From Metapseudomonas sp043392685 (GTDB lineage Bacteria > Pseudomonadota > Gammaproteobacteria > Pseudomonadales > Pseudomonadaceae), in the NCBI GenBank assembly GCA_043392685.1, contig JBHZGM010000018.1: a stretch of 64,000 nucleotides of DNA; one strand, written 5' to 3'. Positions 26,637 to 34,556 of the stretch are shown here, piece by piece. Positions within the stretch are counted from its first letter, which is position 1; each line of letters starts with the position of its first letter. The translations under genes and the position numbers were made by a program. Under the pieces are notes generated by a model, which was not told where the DNA came from, ran no database searches, and saw only the letters and a list, made by a program, of their open reading frames with translations.

Positions 26637-27869
26637 TCAAGCCACCTCCGCGCTGAATGCCTGGGAGGCCAGCGGAATCGAGAAGTGCTCGAAGGTCTCG
26701 CGCAGCGACGACGCCAGATGCTCGATCTGCGCATCGCTGTGGTTCGGCGTGGCGTTGACCCGGAAACGTTCGGTGCCCACCGGCACCGACGGGTAGTTGA
26801 TCGGCTGCAGGTACACCCGGTGGGTATGCAGCAAGCGTTGGGCAGCGGCCTTGCAGCGATTCACCTCACCCACCAGCACCGGCAGCACGTGCGTCTGCGA
26901 ACAGGGCATGACTGGAACGTCGTAATGCCTGAGACGTTCGCGTAACTTGGCCGTCTGCGCATGCAGGCGATCGCGTTCGCCGCTGCTGGCTTTCAGGTGC
27001 TCGACGCTGGCCAGGCAGCCGGCGGTGACGGCTGGGGGCAGCGAGGTGGTGAAGATGAAGCCGGTGGCAAAGGAACGCACTGCGTCGACGATCACCTGGG
27101 TCGAGGCGATGTAGCCGCCGATCACGCCGATGGCCTTGGCCATGGTGCCCTGGATGATGTCCACCTCATCGGCCAGGCCAAGCTCGGCGGCAATGCCCGC
27201 GCCGCGTGGGCCGTACATGCCCACGGCATGGACCTCGTCGAGGTAGGTGAGGGCGTTGTAGCGCTTGGCGACCGTGACGATCTCGGCGATGGGCGCAATG
27301 TCGCCATCCATGGAGTAGACCGACTCGAACACCACGATCTTGGGGTGGTCCAGCGGATAGCCAGCGAGGATCCGCTCCAGGTGCTCGACGTCGTTGTGAC
27401 GGAAGATCTGCCGCGGGTTGGGTGTCGAGCGGATGCCGTTGACGATCGACGCGTGGTTGAGTTCGTCGCTGATCACCACGCAGTCGGGGAGGCGCCTCAG
27501 CAGGCACTGGATGGTCGCGTCGTTGGAACCGAAGCCGGTGGGGAACACCAACGCCGCTTCCTTGCCGTGCCAGTCGGCCAGGCTGGCCTCCAGGCGGGCA
27601 TACACTTCGTGCGAGCCGCCGATATTGCGCGAACCGCCCGAGCCGGCGCCGTAGGTTTCCAGCGCTTCGTGCATCCGTTGCCGAACGACCGGGTGCTGCG
27701 ACATGCCGAGGTAATCATTGCTGCACCAGACGACCACTGGCTCCTGGTCGTGGCCTTCCAGTCTGGCCAGGGGGTACTGGCCGCAGATGCGGCTGAGGGT
27801 GGTGAAGGTGCGGTACTGGTTGGAGGACTTCAATGTCTCCAGTTGTTCGCGAAGAAGTGCTTGGTACAT
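26637..27869 (-). CDS. 5-aminolevulinate-synthase-like alpha-oxoamine synthase, probably a serine-using variant
   Basis: 410 residues, full ALAS length. PLP Lys is Lys245 in GTMAKAIGVIGGYI; other hallmarks are WCSNDYLGMSQHP, SDELNHASIVNGIR, FRHNDVEHL and LDEVHAVGMYGPRGAG. Housekeeping ALAS makes heme precursor, but Pseudomonas-type bacteria use the glutamyl-tRNA route, so a specialised role is likely. The glycine-selecting Thr of true ALAS (Thr83 in Rhodobacter, in GGTRNISG) is Ser80 here (GGSRNIGG). The T-to-S change at this site is known to let ALAS take serine and alanine. It is the first gene of a five-gene run ending with the MFS exporter, with an AAGGAGAC ribosome site. Confidence 0.87.
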   Translation of the reverse strand: MYQALLREQLETLKSSNQYRTFTTLSRICGQYPLARLEGHDQEPVVVWCSNDYLGMSQHPVVRQRMHEALETYGAGSGGSRNIGGSHEVYARLEASLADWHGKEAALVFPTGFGSNDATIQCLLRRLPDCVVISDELNHASIVNGIRSTPNPRQIFRHNDVEHLERILAGYPLDHPKIVVFESVYSMDGDIAPIAEIVTVAKRYNALTYLDEVHAVGMYGPRGAGIAAELGLADEVDIIQGTMAKAIGVIGGYIASTQVIVDAVRSFATGFIFTTSLPPAVTAGCLASVEHLKASSGERDRLHAQTAKLRERLRHYDVPVMPCSQTHVLPVLVGEVNRCKAAAQRLLHTHRVYLQPINYPSVPVGTERFRVNATPNHSDAQIEHLASSLRETFEHFSIPLASQAFSAEVA

Positions 27870-28025
27870 CCCTTTGTCTCCTTAGCAAATTGATGACACG
27901 TCGATGTGTGCTTCCTCATCAAGCAAGTGCCCTGGCACGCGCGTTTGCGGCAGGGCCGGGGTATTCTTCTCGCGATTTATGGGGGTTACAATTTGACTGT
28001 TTATGCTGTTACTGGAGGTAATCGG
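27870..28025. promoter_or_regulatory. Divergent promoter region, ALAS-like operon versus XRE regulator
   Basis: 156 bases between the two divergent starts. On the plus side, TTGACT (27993-27998) lies near a GGAGG ribosome site for the regulator. On the minus side, AAGGAGAC sits just ahead of the synthase ATG. The segment 27970-28010 is AT-rich compared with its surroundings and would hold the operator of the XRE protein. No clean palindrome was found. Confidence 0.4.
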
Positions 28026-28880
28026 ATGAGCGCACCTCGCACACTCGAACGCACTCGGGCAGAGCTGGCCGAGTTCCTGCGTAGTCGCCGCGAACGCATT
28101 TCGCCGGAAGAGGTGGGATTGCCCGCTGGCAGCCGAAGGCGCACACCGGGCCTGCGTCGCGAGGAGGTCGCCGCGTTGGCGGGGGTGGGGTTGTCCTGGT
28201 ACACCTGGCTGGAACAAGGGCGGGACATCAGCGTGTCCGCGACCTTTCTCGATAACCTCTCGCGGACGCTCAAGCTGGATGCCACCGAGCGCCGTCACCT
28301 GTTCCTGCTGGCCCATCAGCGCCTGCCGCCGGAGCCCGGACGCACCTGGTGCGTGGTCCCGCCGCTGATCCATCGTTTGATGGCGGACATCCCGATGCGC
28401 CCGGCCTATGTGCTCAACCTGCGTTGGGATGTGCTGGCCTGGAATGCCGCCGCGGACCGGGTCTTCGGTTTCTCCGCACTGCCGGCGGATCGCCGCAACC
28501 TGTTGTGGATGCTGTTCACCAGCCCCGCCATGCGCGTGTTGTTCAACCCCTGGGAGGAGCAGGCGTTGCAGATCCTCTCCAGCTTTCGGCGCGACTTCGT
28601 ACGGGCTACCCAGGACCCGGAGATTGCCGCCTTGGTGAAGGACCTGGAGAAGGCCTCGCCCGACTTCAAGGCCGGATGGCGCCAGCAGGACATCCATGGT
28701 CCCTGCCAGGGCATTCGTCACCTGCATATCGAGCCGATCGGCCCGATGGTGTTCGAACACACCACGCTGACCATCGACGAGGATCGCCACCTGCGCCTAG
28801 TCTACTACGCAGCCAAGGAGGGCCAGCCGGAGAGCCGCTCCTTCGAGCAATGGCTGCAGCAGGAGCCGACGCTGGCTTAG
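28026..28880 (+). CDS. XRE-family regulator with MmyB-type ligand-binding domain
   Basis: 284 residues from an ATG with a GGAGG site. N-terminal helix-turn-helix containing RTPGLRREEVAALAGVGLSW and WLEQGRDISVS (residues about 38-75), then a domain with RPAYVLNLRWDVLAWNAAAD typical of the MmyB-like PAS-related ligand pocket. Regulators of this class control adjacent metabolite clusters, the founding example being methylenomycin MmyB. Divergent from the ALAS-like operon and convergent with the relaxase gene (12-base gap), it marks the right end of cargo 2 and is the likely pathway-specific regulator. Confidence 0.83.
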   Translation: MSAPRTLERTRAELAEFLRSRRERISPEEVGLPAGSRRRTPGLRREEVAALAGVGLSWYTWLEQGRDISVSATFLDNLSRTLKLDATERRHLFLLAHQRLPPEPGRTWCVVPPLIHRLMADIPMRPAYVLNLRWDVLAWNAAADRVFGFSALPADRRNLLWMLFTSPAMRVLFNPWEEQALQILSSFRRDFVRATQDPEIAALVKDLEKASPDFKAGWRQQDIHGPCQGIRHLHIEPIGPMVFEHTTLTIDEDRHLRLVYYAAKEGQPESRSFEQWLQQEPTLA

Positions 28881-28892
28881 CGTGGCGGTCGC

Positions 28893-30842
28893 TCAGTCAA
28901 TCGCCGGACCACGATGACGCCCCAATTGCCAGGACACGCTGTTGCCCCGGACCACGGCAGAGAGGTGCTGCCCAAGCCGGGGCTCGATTACCGGCTTCCA
29001 GGGCACCAGGCTGAAGCCCACGCCATCATCGAGCATCGCGAAGCGCCCGCTGGCCAGTTGCACGGCACGCCGATAGATCCCGCTGACACGCTCACCGTCA
29101 GCGGTTGGACGGTACTGCAGGCATGTCTGTGCTGCGATCTCCTGGGCTGTAACCGATAGCTCGCGCTCACGCAGGGTGCCCAGCAGGTTGCGAGCGAGCA
29201 CGACGCGCTGCCCCTGGCGTTCGGCCAGGCCCTGTTCCACCAGGACATCAGCACGTTGTCTGAGCGCTTCGCGGACCTGCCGGCCGAAACCAGTATCTGC
29301 CAGCCCCTGATTGCCCCCAATCAACTGCTGATCCAGCCAGGTTGCACCGATGGCACGGACCTGCCGTTCCACCGAGAGCGGTGTGCGCAACTCGATGACC
29401 AGATCGCCACGGCGCTGGGTGTCATGCTGCCGGCCCCGTTCCGGCAAGTCGGCGGGGACCCGCCAGACGCCGTCCTCCAACCGCTCCACGATACCGGCGC
29501 GACGCAGGGCTTCCAGGCGGCGTACATGGCGTTCGACCTGAGCCTCGGGAGGCTCCTGCTGGCCGCTCCGGGACGTGGCCAGGATGAGGTGATGGTCGGT
29601 GCGATATACGCCGTCTACGGCCAGCGCAACAAGCGAGCGATCCACCGCACGAGGCTCGCTCATCGTGCGCGCCTCCACAACGGCGCCGATGGGGTAGTCG
29701 GCCAGCTCCGAGCCGGCCGGCAGCGCCAGGTAATGGGCCTTGCCGTCGAGTCCATCCACCACCAGGTAGCCGCGGTCGCGCAGTTCATCAGCCAGCCCCT
29801 TGGCCACTACCCGGCCGACCACAGCTGGGCTGCCGCCACCTGGCTCAAAGACCGCCAGGTCCCGCTGCATACCACCCATGGCGCGTTGCAGGGTGCGCAG
29901 GATATCGCCGCGCTCACCCAAGGCGCGCAACGTTGCCTCGGTGTCGTCGCGCATGACCCATTGCCCGGGCTGACTTTCGCGAGCCAGGCCCTGCCGCTGA
30001 AGGTGTTGCAGGCGACCGATCAGCAGCTGTCGACGTGGATGGTGGGCAAGGGTTTTCACGTGCAGCACGCCTGCCTCGCGTTCGCGCAGGAGGGTGCGGT
30101 CCAGGCTGGTCCAGCGTTCCTGTTGCACCTCGCGCTGCAGGCTGCGCTGGATCTCCAGTTCGGTGCGTGGGCCGAGCCACTCGGTGGCCAGTTCCGCAGC
30201 GCGATTACGCATGCCCTCGGCGATGTAGTCGCGGGCAATGACCAGGTCCTTGCCGGTGTCGTCCTTGCCCCGCAGGACGATGTGCGTGTGTGGGTTATCG
30301 GTGTTCCAGTGATCGACTGCCACCCAGTCGAGACGCGTGCCCAGGTCGGCCTCCATCCGGCTCATCAGGTGGCGGGTGTAGGTCCGCAGGTCATCCAGTT
30401 GCTCGGCATCCTCGGGCGAGACGATGAAGCGGAACTGGTGTCGGTCTTCCCGGCCGCGCGCCTCGAAGGCTTCCACGTCGGCCTGGTCGCTCAGCGGGCC
30501 GTAGGCCTTGCCCGGCTCCCCCTCACGACTCACGCCGTCGCGCTCGATGTAGCGCAAGTGGCTGTGGGTCGAGCGCTTGCCGGCCTGACGCAGGTTCACC
30601 AGGCGCGTCTTGATGGTGACCCGACGGGCGTTGGCTGATTGCTGCTGCCTGCTGAAACGTGCGGCGACATGGCCGCGACCGAGCCGTGCGCCGGGCTGCT
30701 GGCCAGCTTTGCGCGGCTTGCCGATGCCCGCCTTGTTGGACTGGCGCAGCACCTGGTTGACGAAGGCTTGGCCGCGTTGCTGCTGCTTGCCCGGCTGCGG
30801 GCGAAAGCGCGATTCGTCGTCGGGATGGCCTCCCTTGCTCAT
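28893..30842 (-). CDS. rlxS: VirD2-type relaxase (DUF3363)
   Basis: 649 residues. An Arg/Gln-rich N-terminus is followed by the relaxase core: a Tyr-bearing segment (HLRYIERDGVSREGEPGKAY), an SPEDAEQLDDLRTYTRHLM run, and the metal-binding histidine motif in DHWNTDNPHTHIVLRG. The C-terminal half (about residues 300-649) is the DUF3363 region found in relaxases of Tn4371-family ICEs. The enzyme nicks oriT and pilots the strand through TraG and the trb channel. The putative nic region lies just upstream, between this gene and traF. Confidence 0.9.
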   Translation of the reverse strand: MSKGGHPDDESRFRPQPGKQQQRGQAFVNQVLRQSNKAGIGKPRKAGQQPGARLGRGHVAARFSRQQQSANARRVTIKTRLVNLRQAGKRSTHSHLRYIERDGVSREGEPGKAYGPLSDQADVEAFEARGREDRHQFRFIVSPEDAEQLDDLRTYTRHLMSRMEADLGTRLDWVAVDHWNTDNPHTHIVLRGKDDTGKDLVIARDYIAEGMRNRAAELATEWLGPRTELEIQRSLQREVQQERWTSLDRTLLREREAGVLHVKTLAHHPRRQLLIGRLQHLQRQGLARESQPGQWVMRDDTEATLRALGERGDILRTLQRAMGGMQRDLAVFEPGGGSPAVVGRVVAKGLADELRDRGYLVVDGLDGKAHYLALPAGSELADYPIGAVVEARTMSEPRAVDRSLVALAVDGVYRTDHHLILATSRSGQQEPPEAQVERHVRRLEALRRAGIVERLEDGVWRVPADLPERGRQHDTQRRGDLVIELRTPLSVERQVRAIGATWLDQQLIGGNQGLADTGFGRQVREALRQRADVLVEQGLAERQGQRVVLARNLLGTLRERELSVTAQEIAAQTCLQYRPTADGERVSGIYRRAVQLASGRFAMLDDGVGFSLVPWKPVIEPRLGQHLSAVVRGNSVSWQLGRHRGPAID

Positions 30843-31191
30843 GTTCGGACTCCTCCAGGTTGATCGCAGTACGGCGTATCAGGCACGCTTTCTAGCCGGT
30901 GCTTCTGCAGGGAAAACACGATTTCGGCACCTGGCGACACCGGCGCGGTGTCGCCGCCAACCCCCGTGCAGACTGCTTTCCGGGCCAGCGAAGTGCCGCC
31001 CCCTTTTATCTTGCCCTCCGCTTTTTCCCGGCCTTGGTGCTCCTGGAGTCAGTGATCAGGTAGGACAGACCGGGCCTCAGCGCAGGCCTGAACGGGCAGG
31101 CGAGGGCATGAGCAACCGCACAATGGCGGCGCTCGACTGCGCACCCCGAGCACACACCATCTGCGGTCGGGTCGACATGGGAACGACCCGC
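30843..31191. other. oriT: Putative origin of transfer (oriT)
   Basis: 349 bases without a gene, directly upstream of the relaxase. Two landmarks are seen: a perfect 10-bp stem with three-base loop (GGCGACACCG / GCG / CGGTGTCGCC, 30933-30955), and TTTTATCTTGCCCTCCGC around 31003-31020. The core TATCTTGCCC resembles the IncP-type nic sequence TATCCTGCCC, which is cut after the G. A hairpin 50 bases from a nic-like core beside a VirD2-type relaxase is the usual oriT layout. Assignment is by pattern and position. Confidence 0.6.
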
Positions 31192-31716
31192 TCATCGACG
31201 CGACTCCATCCACAACGGCTGCGCCCGACCGATCACCGTGCTGGCCGGGACGGGCCCGAAGTAGCGGCTGTCGAACGACTCCGGGTTGGTGCTGAGCAGG
31301 AACAGCTCATCGCCCGCCAGGCGCTGACACCCGTGCCAGGCGGGTAGCGCGCGCCCCTGTCGATCCCACCTCAAGCGCCTGGCTACAAGGACGCCATCGA
31401 TGCGCACCTGATTGCCCTGCACGCACACCTGCTGCGGTGCCCTGGCCGCCACGGTTTTCAGTAGCGGCACGTTCGCCGGCAGGTAGCCCCGTCGTGCCGC
31501 CAGGCTCATGACCCCGGGCGGCAGGTGGAGCAGCACCAGGTTGCCAACTGAAATCGAGCGGGCAGGCTCGATGCGGTACCAACCGATGGGCACGCTGTCG
31601 GACGCGTTGTAGACGAGCAGTGGCGGCGTCGTCGCGCACGCTGCCCATCCCAGGAGGATCAGGCTGCCAGCAGCCAGTGCCAGTGGCCGCCACGCACCGC
31701 GAGTACCCGCTGTCAT
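31192..31716 (-). CDS. traF: TraF, S26-family peptidase for pilin maturation
   Basis: 174 residues. A hydrophobic N-terminal anchor, then the S26 catalytic Ser in NASDSVPIGWYRIEP and a general-base Lys in LLKTVAARAPQQVC. A late SRYFGPVPASTVIGRA strand fits the family's final box. In RP4, TraF cleaves TrbC and cyclises it into pilin; trbC is present here at 5.0-5.3 kb. The gene is coupled to the ribbon-helix-helix gene upstream by a four-base overlap and followed by the putative oriT. Confidence 0.9.
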   Translation of the reverse strand: MTAGTRGAWRPLALAAGSLILLGWAACATTPPLLVYNASDSVPIGWYRIEPARSISVGNLVLLHLPPGVMSLAARRGYLPANVPLLKTVAARAPQQVCVQGNQVRIDGVLVARRLRWDRQGRALPAWHGCQRLAGDELFLLSTNPESFDSRYFGPVPASTVIGRAQPLWMESRR

Positions 31717-31955
31717 GGCGTGACCTCCGGAAACTGCTGCTCCAGCACCTCGCGCAGCATCTCCGCCATGGTCACGCCGCGGTCGAAGGCCGCCCGCTTG
31801 ATGCGCGTGCGCAGCGCCGGCGTCACGTCCAGCGTCAGCCGTGCCGTATAGCGCTCGACCTTGCCGTGGTCGATGGCTGCTCCTTGGCGTATCCAGGCCT
31901 CGGCCAGTGGATCGGCCAGCGGGCGTGCACCGATACCGATGCGCTTGCTGCTCAT
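31713..31955 (-). CDS. Small ribbon-helix-helix partition/relaxosome protein
   Basis: 80 residues. The C-terminal half reads ERYTARLTLDVTPALRTRIK then AFDRGVTMAEMLREVLEQQF, a ribbon-helix-helix DNA-binding domain; the N-terminus is basic and flexible. It lies between parA and traF with four-base overlaps to both. Small RHH proteins next to ParA act as centromere-binding partners in other systems, so it may be the ParB-like partner here. A relaxosome role like VirC2 is the alternative. Confidence 0.75.
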   Translation of the reverse strand: MSSKRIGIGARPLADPLAEAWIRQGAAIDHGKVERYTARLTLDVTPALRTRIKRAAFDRGVTMAEMLREVLEQQFPEVTP

Positions 31956-32590
31956 GGCGACCACCTCAACAACTCATCCACCAGGCTGCTGACCTCGCGT
32001 GCGGCGGCGCTGTCCGGCGCCAGTTCGCGTGCCAGGCGACCGGCTGCCACGCTCTCGGCGAAGACGATGCGCTGGCGCACCTCGGCCTGCAGGGCGGGCA
32101 GTGGCTGGTCGGCCAGGGCGCCGCGGGCTTCCCGGCCAATTACCGTGGTACTGATGCGTCGGTTGATGGCGAATGCCGCTCGCAGGGTAGGGCGGAACAC
32201 CTGCGCCTCGCGGATCAGGTTGACCATCTCGGCGCTCGCCCAGAGGTCATAGGGACTGGGCTGCACCGGGATCAACACACGATCGGCCGCCAGCAGCGCC
32301 GAGCGGGCGAGGGCGGCGATGCGGGGAGGGCCGTCGATGATCACATGGTCGGCGCGTCGGGCCAGCTCCGGGGCTTCCTGGTGCAGCGTCTCGCGTGCCA
32401 GGCCAACCGCGCTGAATAGCCTGGGCAAACCCTGCTGGCTGCGTCGCTGAGTCCAGTCCAGGGCGGAGCCTTGTGGGTCGGCATCGAGCAGGATCACGTT
32501 CAGCCCGCGCAGGGCCAGTTCGCCGGCGATGTGGGTGGCCAGGGTGGTCTTGCCGACCCCGCCTTTTTGGTTGAGCAGGGCGATGATCAT
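31952..32590 (-). CDS. parA: ParA-family partition ATPase
   Basis: 212 residues. Deviant Walker A NQKGGVGKTTLATHIAG at residues 7-23, DADPQGSALDW as the second motif, and VIIDGPPRI as Walker B. It is short, without an N-terminal helix-turn-helix, so it belongs to the small ParA/VirC1-like group. It may spread copies of the excised circular element, or recruit the relaxosome to the pole. It heads a coupled parA-RHH-traF run and is preceded by the iteron-bearing region below repA. Confidence 0.9.
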   Translation of the reverse strand: MIIALLNQKGGVGKTTLATHIAGELALRGLNVILLDADPQGSALDWTQRRSQQGLPRLFSAVGLARETLHQEAPELARRADHVIIDGPPRIAALARSALLAADRVLIPVQPSPYDLWASAEMVNLIREAQVFRPTLRAAFAINRRISTTVIGREARGALADQPLPALQAEVRQRIVFAESVAAGRLARELAPDSAAAREVSSLVDELLRWSP

Positions 32591-32624
32591 GGCCGGATCT
32601 CCCCAGCCAAGAAGCCCTGATCAA

Positions 32625-32830
32625 CGCCTGTCCACAGATGAGCGCTGGCCCAATAACAAGTTAGAGCTCTTAAGTTAGTAAAGTTAAGGGAGGCTGGAGG
32701 CCCCGCCAGCCGTGGCTTGCAGAGCAGTTTGTGCGCCTGATAGCACGATAGTCGTGCGCCTGATAGCACGAGCCCGGTTGCGCCTGATAGCACGAGTGAA
32801 TTCACAGCTTTTCCGCAGGTTATCCCCGTG
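32625..32830. repeat. Three 17-bp iterons and DnaA-like boxes, putative oriV
   Basis: TGCGCCTGATAGCACGA occurs three times, at 32732-32748, 32755-32771 and 32779-32795, spaced 23 and 24 bases (about two helical turns). Next to them are an AT-rich stretch with repeated AAGTTAG-like units (32655-32690) and DnaA-box-like TTATCCCCG (about 32820) and TGTCCACA (about 32630). The repeats lie directly after repA. This is a textbook iteron origin layout and suggests that the excised ICE can replicate. Confidence 0.75.
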
Positions 32831-32834
32831 CCGT

Positions 32835-33677
32835 CTACGGCACGGGCCGAAAGGCGAGCAACTCGATCGAAGGCGGCATCCGGACGATGTCCAGGTGGTA
32901 CCCCGGTAGCGATTGGCGAGTGACCAGGGTGCGCAGGTCCTTGGCGAAGTCCGAATAGCGCGCGGTACTCCCCGACTTGCGGTACAGGTGGCGAAAGTCG
33001 AACTGCCAGCCGTCCTCCTGTTTGCCGCCGTGCTTGCGCACCAGGCGGTACAGCCAGCGTTCGATGCCGCCGGTGAGGCGGAAGTAGGCCGGGTCGATGG
33101 TCAGCACCAGGGCCTGGTCGAGCACCCCGCTGTAGAACCAGTCCGGCAGGATCAGCTCGATGCCCAGCGGCCGACAATCGGGAGCGGCCAACTCCTTCCA
33201 CTCGTTGATCCAGGAAAAGCGATGCAGGCGCCGGCCGGTGGTCTCGCGGAGCGAGGTGGCGACGCTGGTCGATTGCAACCGATCCAGGGCCGCCTTGAGG
33301 CGCTGGTAGTCGCGCAGCGACGTCCCGCGGCCGATGAAGCGCAGGATCTGGTAGGGCGTCGCGCGCATCAGCCGCGAGGTCGGAATGCCCGCATCGCGTG
33401 CCTCGACGATCTGGCTGGCCGCCCAGATCAGGATGTCGGCATCCCAGATCGTGGCAATGCCGTGCTCTAGCGTGCCCTCCACACGCACCGTCACGCCGCC
33501 GGAGCGGAAATCGATCGGGACGGTACGCCGCGACTTGGCCAGCGAGAAAAACGGATGCGCCATCAGGTCCTGGGCATCGCGCGGCGCCAAGTCGCCCGGC
33601 AGGGCGCGGAACAGATCCAGTTGCTCGCTCTGTGCCGGTTGATCGAGCACGCCACGATTCATGGGCAAGGGCTTCAC
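32835..33677 (-). CDS. repA: RepA-type replication initiator
   Basis: 280 residues. Resembles replication initiator protein A: HPFFSLAKSRRTVPIDFRSG near residue 42, ATIWDADILIWAASQI, TPYQILRFIGRGTSLRDYQR and FRHLYRKSGSTARYSDFAKD. Such genes are core parts of Tn4371-family ICEs and are thought to support transient plasmid-like replication. Three iterons lie directly after the stop. The start overlaps the AlpA-like gene's stop by four bases. Confidence 0.87.
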   Translation of the reverse strand: MKPLPMNRGVLDQPAQSEQLDLFRALPGDLAPRDAQDLMAHPFFSLAKSRRTVPIDFRSGGVTVRVEGTLEHGIATIWDADILIWAASQIVEARDAGIPTSRLMRATPYQILRFIGRGTSLRDYQRLKAALDRLQSTSVATSLRETTGRRLHRFSWINEWKELAAPDCRPLGIELILPDWFYSGVLDQALVLTIDPAYFRLTGGIERWLYRLVRKHGGKQEDGWQFDFRHLYRKSGSTARYSDFAKDLRTLVTRQSLPGYHLDIVRMPPSIELLAFRPVP

Positions 33678-34045
33678 TGGTCATCACGCGCAGCTCCCGG
33701 GTGGCGGTCGAGGTACTCGGGATCGAAGGTGGTCTCGAAACTGCGCTCACTGGCCCAGGCTTCGAGATCGGTCAGGGCATACATCACCCGGCGACCGAAC
33801 TTGTGAAAGCGCGGCCCGCCGCCGATCACCCGCTGCTTCTCCAGCGTGCGTGGAGAAAGCCGCAGGAAGGCCGCTGCCTCGTTGTTGGTGAGGTAGCGAG
33901 GGGGAGGGGAGACTTGTGAGGATTGCGCCTCAGCAGGCCCAGTTGTGGGCCTCATTGCGTGTGTCGTTGGCCCGGCTTTGCGGTGCAGCGGGGAGTCCAG
34001 GTCGATGCGGCGCCGGTGATGAGTGAGATCGGGTGAGTACGACAT
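33674..34045 (-). CDS. AlpA-like helix-turn-helix protein
   Basis: 123 residues with a good GGAGG ribosome site. The recognisable part (residues about 49-90) is YLTNNEAAAFLRLSPRTLEK followed by RFHKFGRRVMYALTDLEAWA, the MerR-like winged helix of AlpA/excisionase-type proteins. The N-terminal 48 residues are basic and low in complexity. Proteins of this kind act as excisionases or local activators. Its coupling to repA suggests it controls replication or excision; the repeat-rich DNA just upstream could be its binding site. Confidence 0.8.
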   Translation of the reverse strand: MSYSPDLTHHRRRIDLDSPLHRKAGPTTHAMRPTTGPAEAQSSQVSPPPRYLTNNEAAAFLRLSPRTLEKQRVIGGGPRFHKFGRRVMYALTDLEAWASERSFETTFDPEYLDRHPGAARDDQ

Positions 34046-34248
34046 GCTGTGTCCTCCGTTGATGTGGGAGGTGCACCGTGCGGCAGCGGTCGCGCTCGAT
34101 CATGCCGGGTTGGGTCCGGGCGAATGTGAAGGCGAGAGACGCGCGAATTGATACCCGAACGGTCTTGGCGCTGACCAGGCACGCCCATCCATCCAGGCGG
34201 GCGACGCTCGGCGATAAACAGGCAGGCAAGGATTCGAGCGCGCAGCAT

Positions 34249-34380
34249 TACGGATCTGCGGATCTACGGCATTCTGCAAAACCTGAAAACCGCATTGGCG
34301 GATTTCCGTAAATCCGTAAAAGCGTAAATCCGTTTCCCCACAGATCCGTAAAACCGTGGGTACGGATCTACGGATTTGAG
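34249..34380. repeat. Cluster of ATCCGTA/TACGGAT repeats upstream of the alpA-repA genes
   Basis: Within about 130 bases the heptamer occurs as TACGGAT at 34249-34255, 34361-34367 and 34369-34375, and as ATCCGTA at 34312-34318 and 34344-34350. Near-copies lie at 34256, 34301 and 34327 (AAATCCGTT). The sequence is AT-richer than its surroundings. It may be a second set of initiator sites, a partition site, or operators for the AlpA-like protein. It is clearly not coding. Confidence 0.65.
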
Positions 34381-34514
34381 CAAAAACGTAAGACCACAAC
34401 GGTCTCAATCAGCAGGTGGCATAACGCGTTGCTCCAGGCTGGTCGCTGGGTGCGCGCGCCCGGGCATCAGCCTGCCGGGGTGGGGCGCGCGGGTGGCCGA
34501 CAGGACAGGGGCGC

Positions 34515-34548
34515 AAAAAAACAAGGCACCGGGTCGCCCCGGTGCCTT
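34515..34548 (-). terminator. Intrinsic terminator of ardA
   Basis: AAGGCACCGGG (34523-34533) and CCCGGTGCCTT (34538-34548) form a perfect 11-bp stem with a four-base loop, followed on the minus strand by seven Ts (complement of 34515-34521). It lies nine bases after the ardA stop. Confidence 0.9.
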
Positions 34549-34556
34549 CCGCTGGT

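Noticed and set aside
29256..30638. 460-codon plus-strand frame opposite the relaxase
   Set aside because: Shadow frame of a high-GC gene; no start context, domain or partner genes on that strand.
32732..32795. Possible CRISPR array from three repeats at regular spacing
   Set aside because: Repeats are 17 bp with 6-7-base spacers, far too short; location beside repA fits iterons. No cas gene is present in the window.
32587..33750. 387-codon minus-strand frame overlapping repA
   Set aside because: RepA in another frame has clear family motifs and a coupled start; this frame is Arg/Pro/Gly-rich noise and runs across the iterons.
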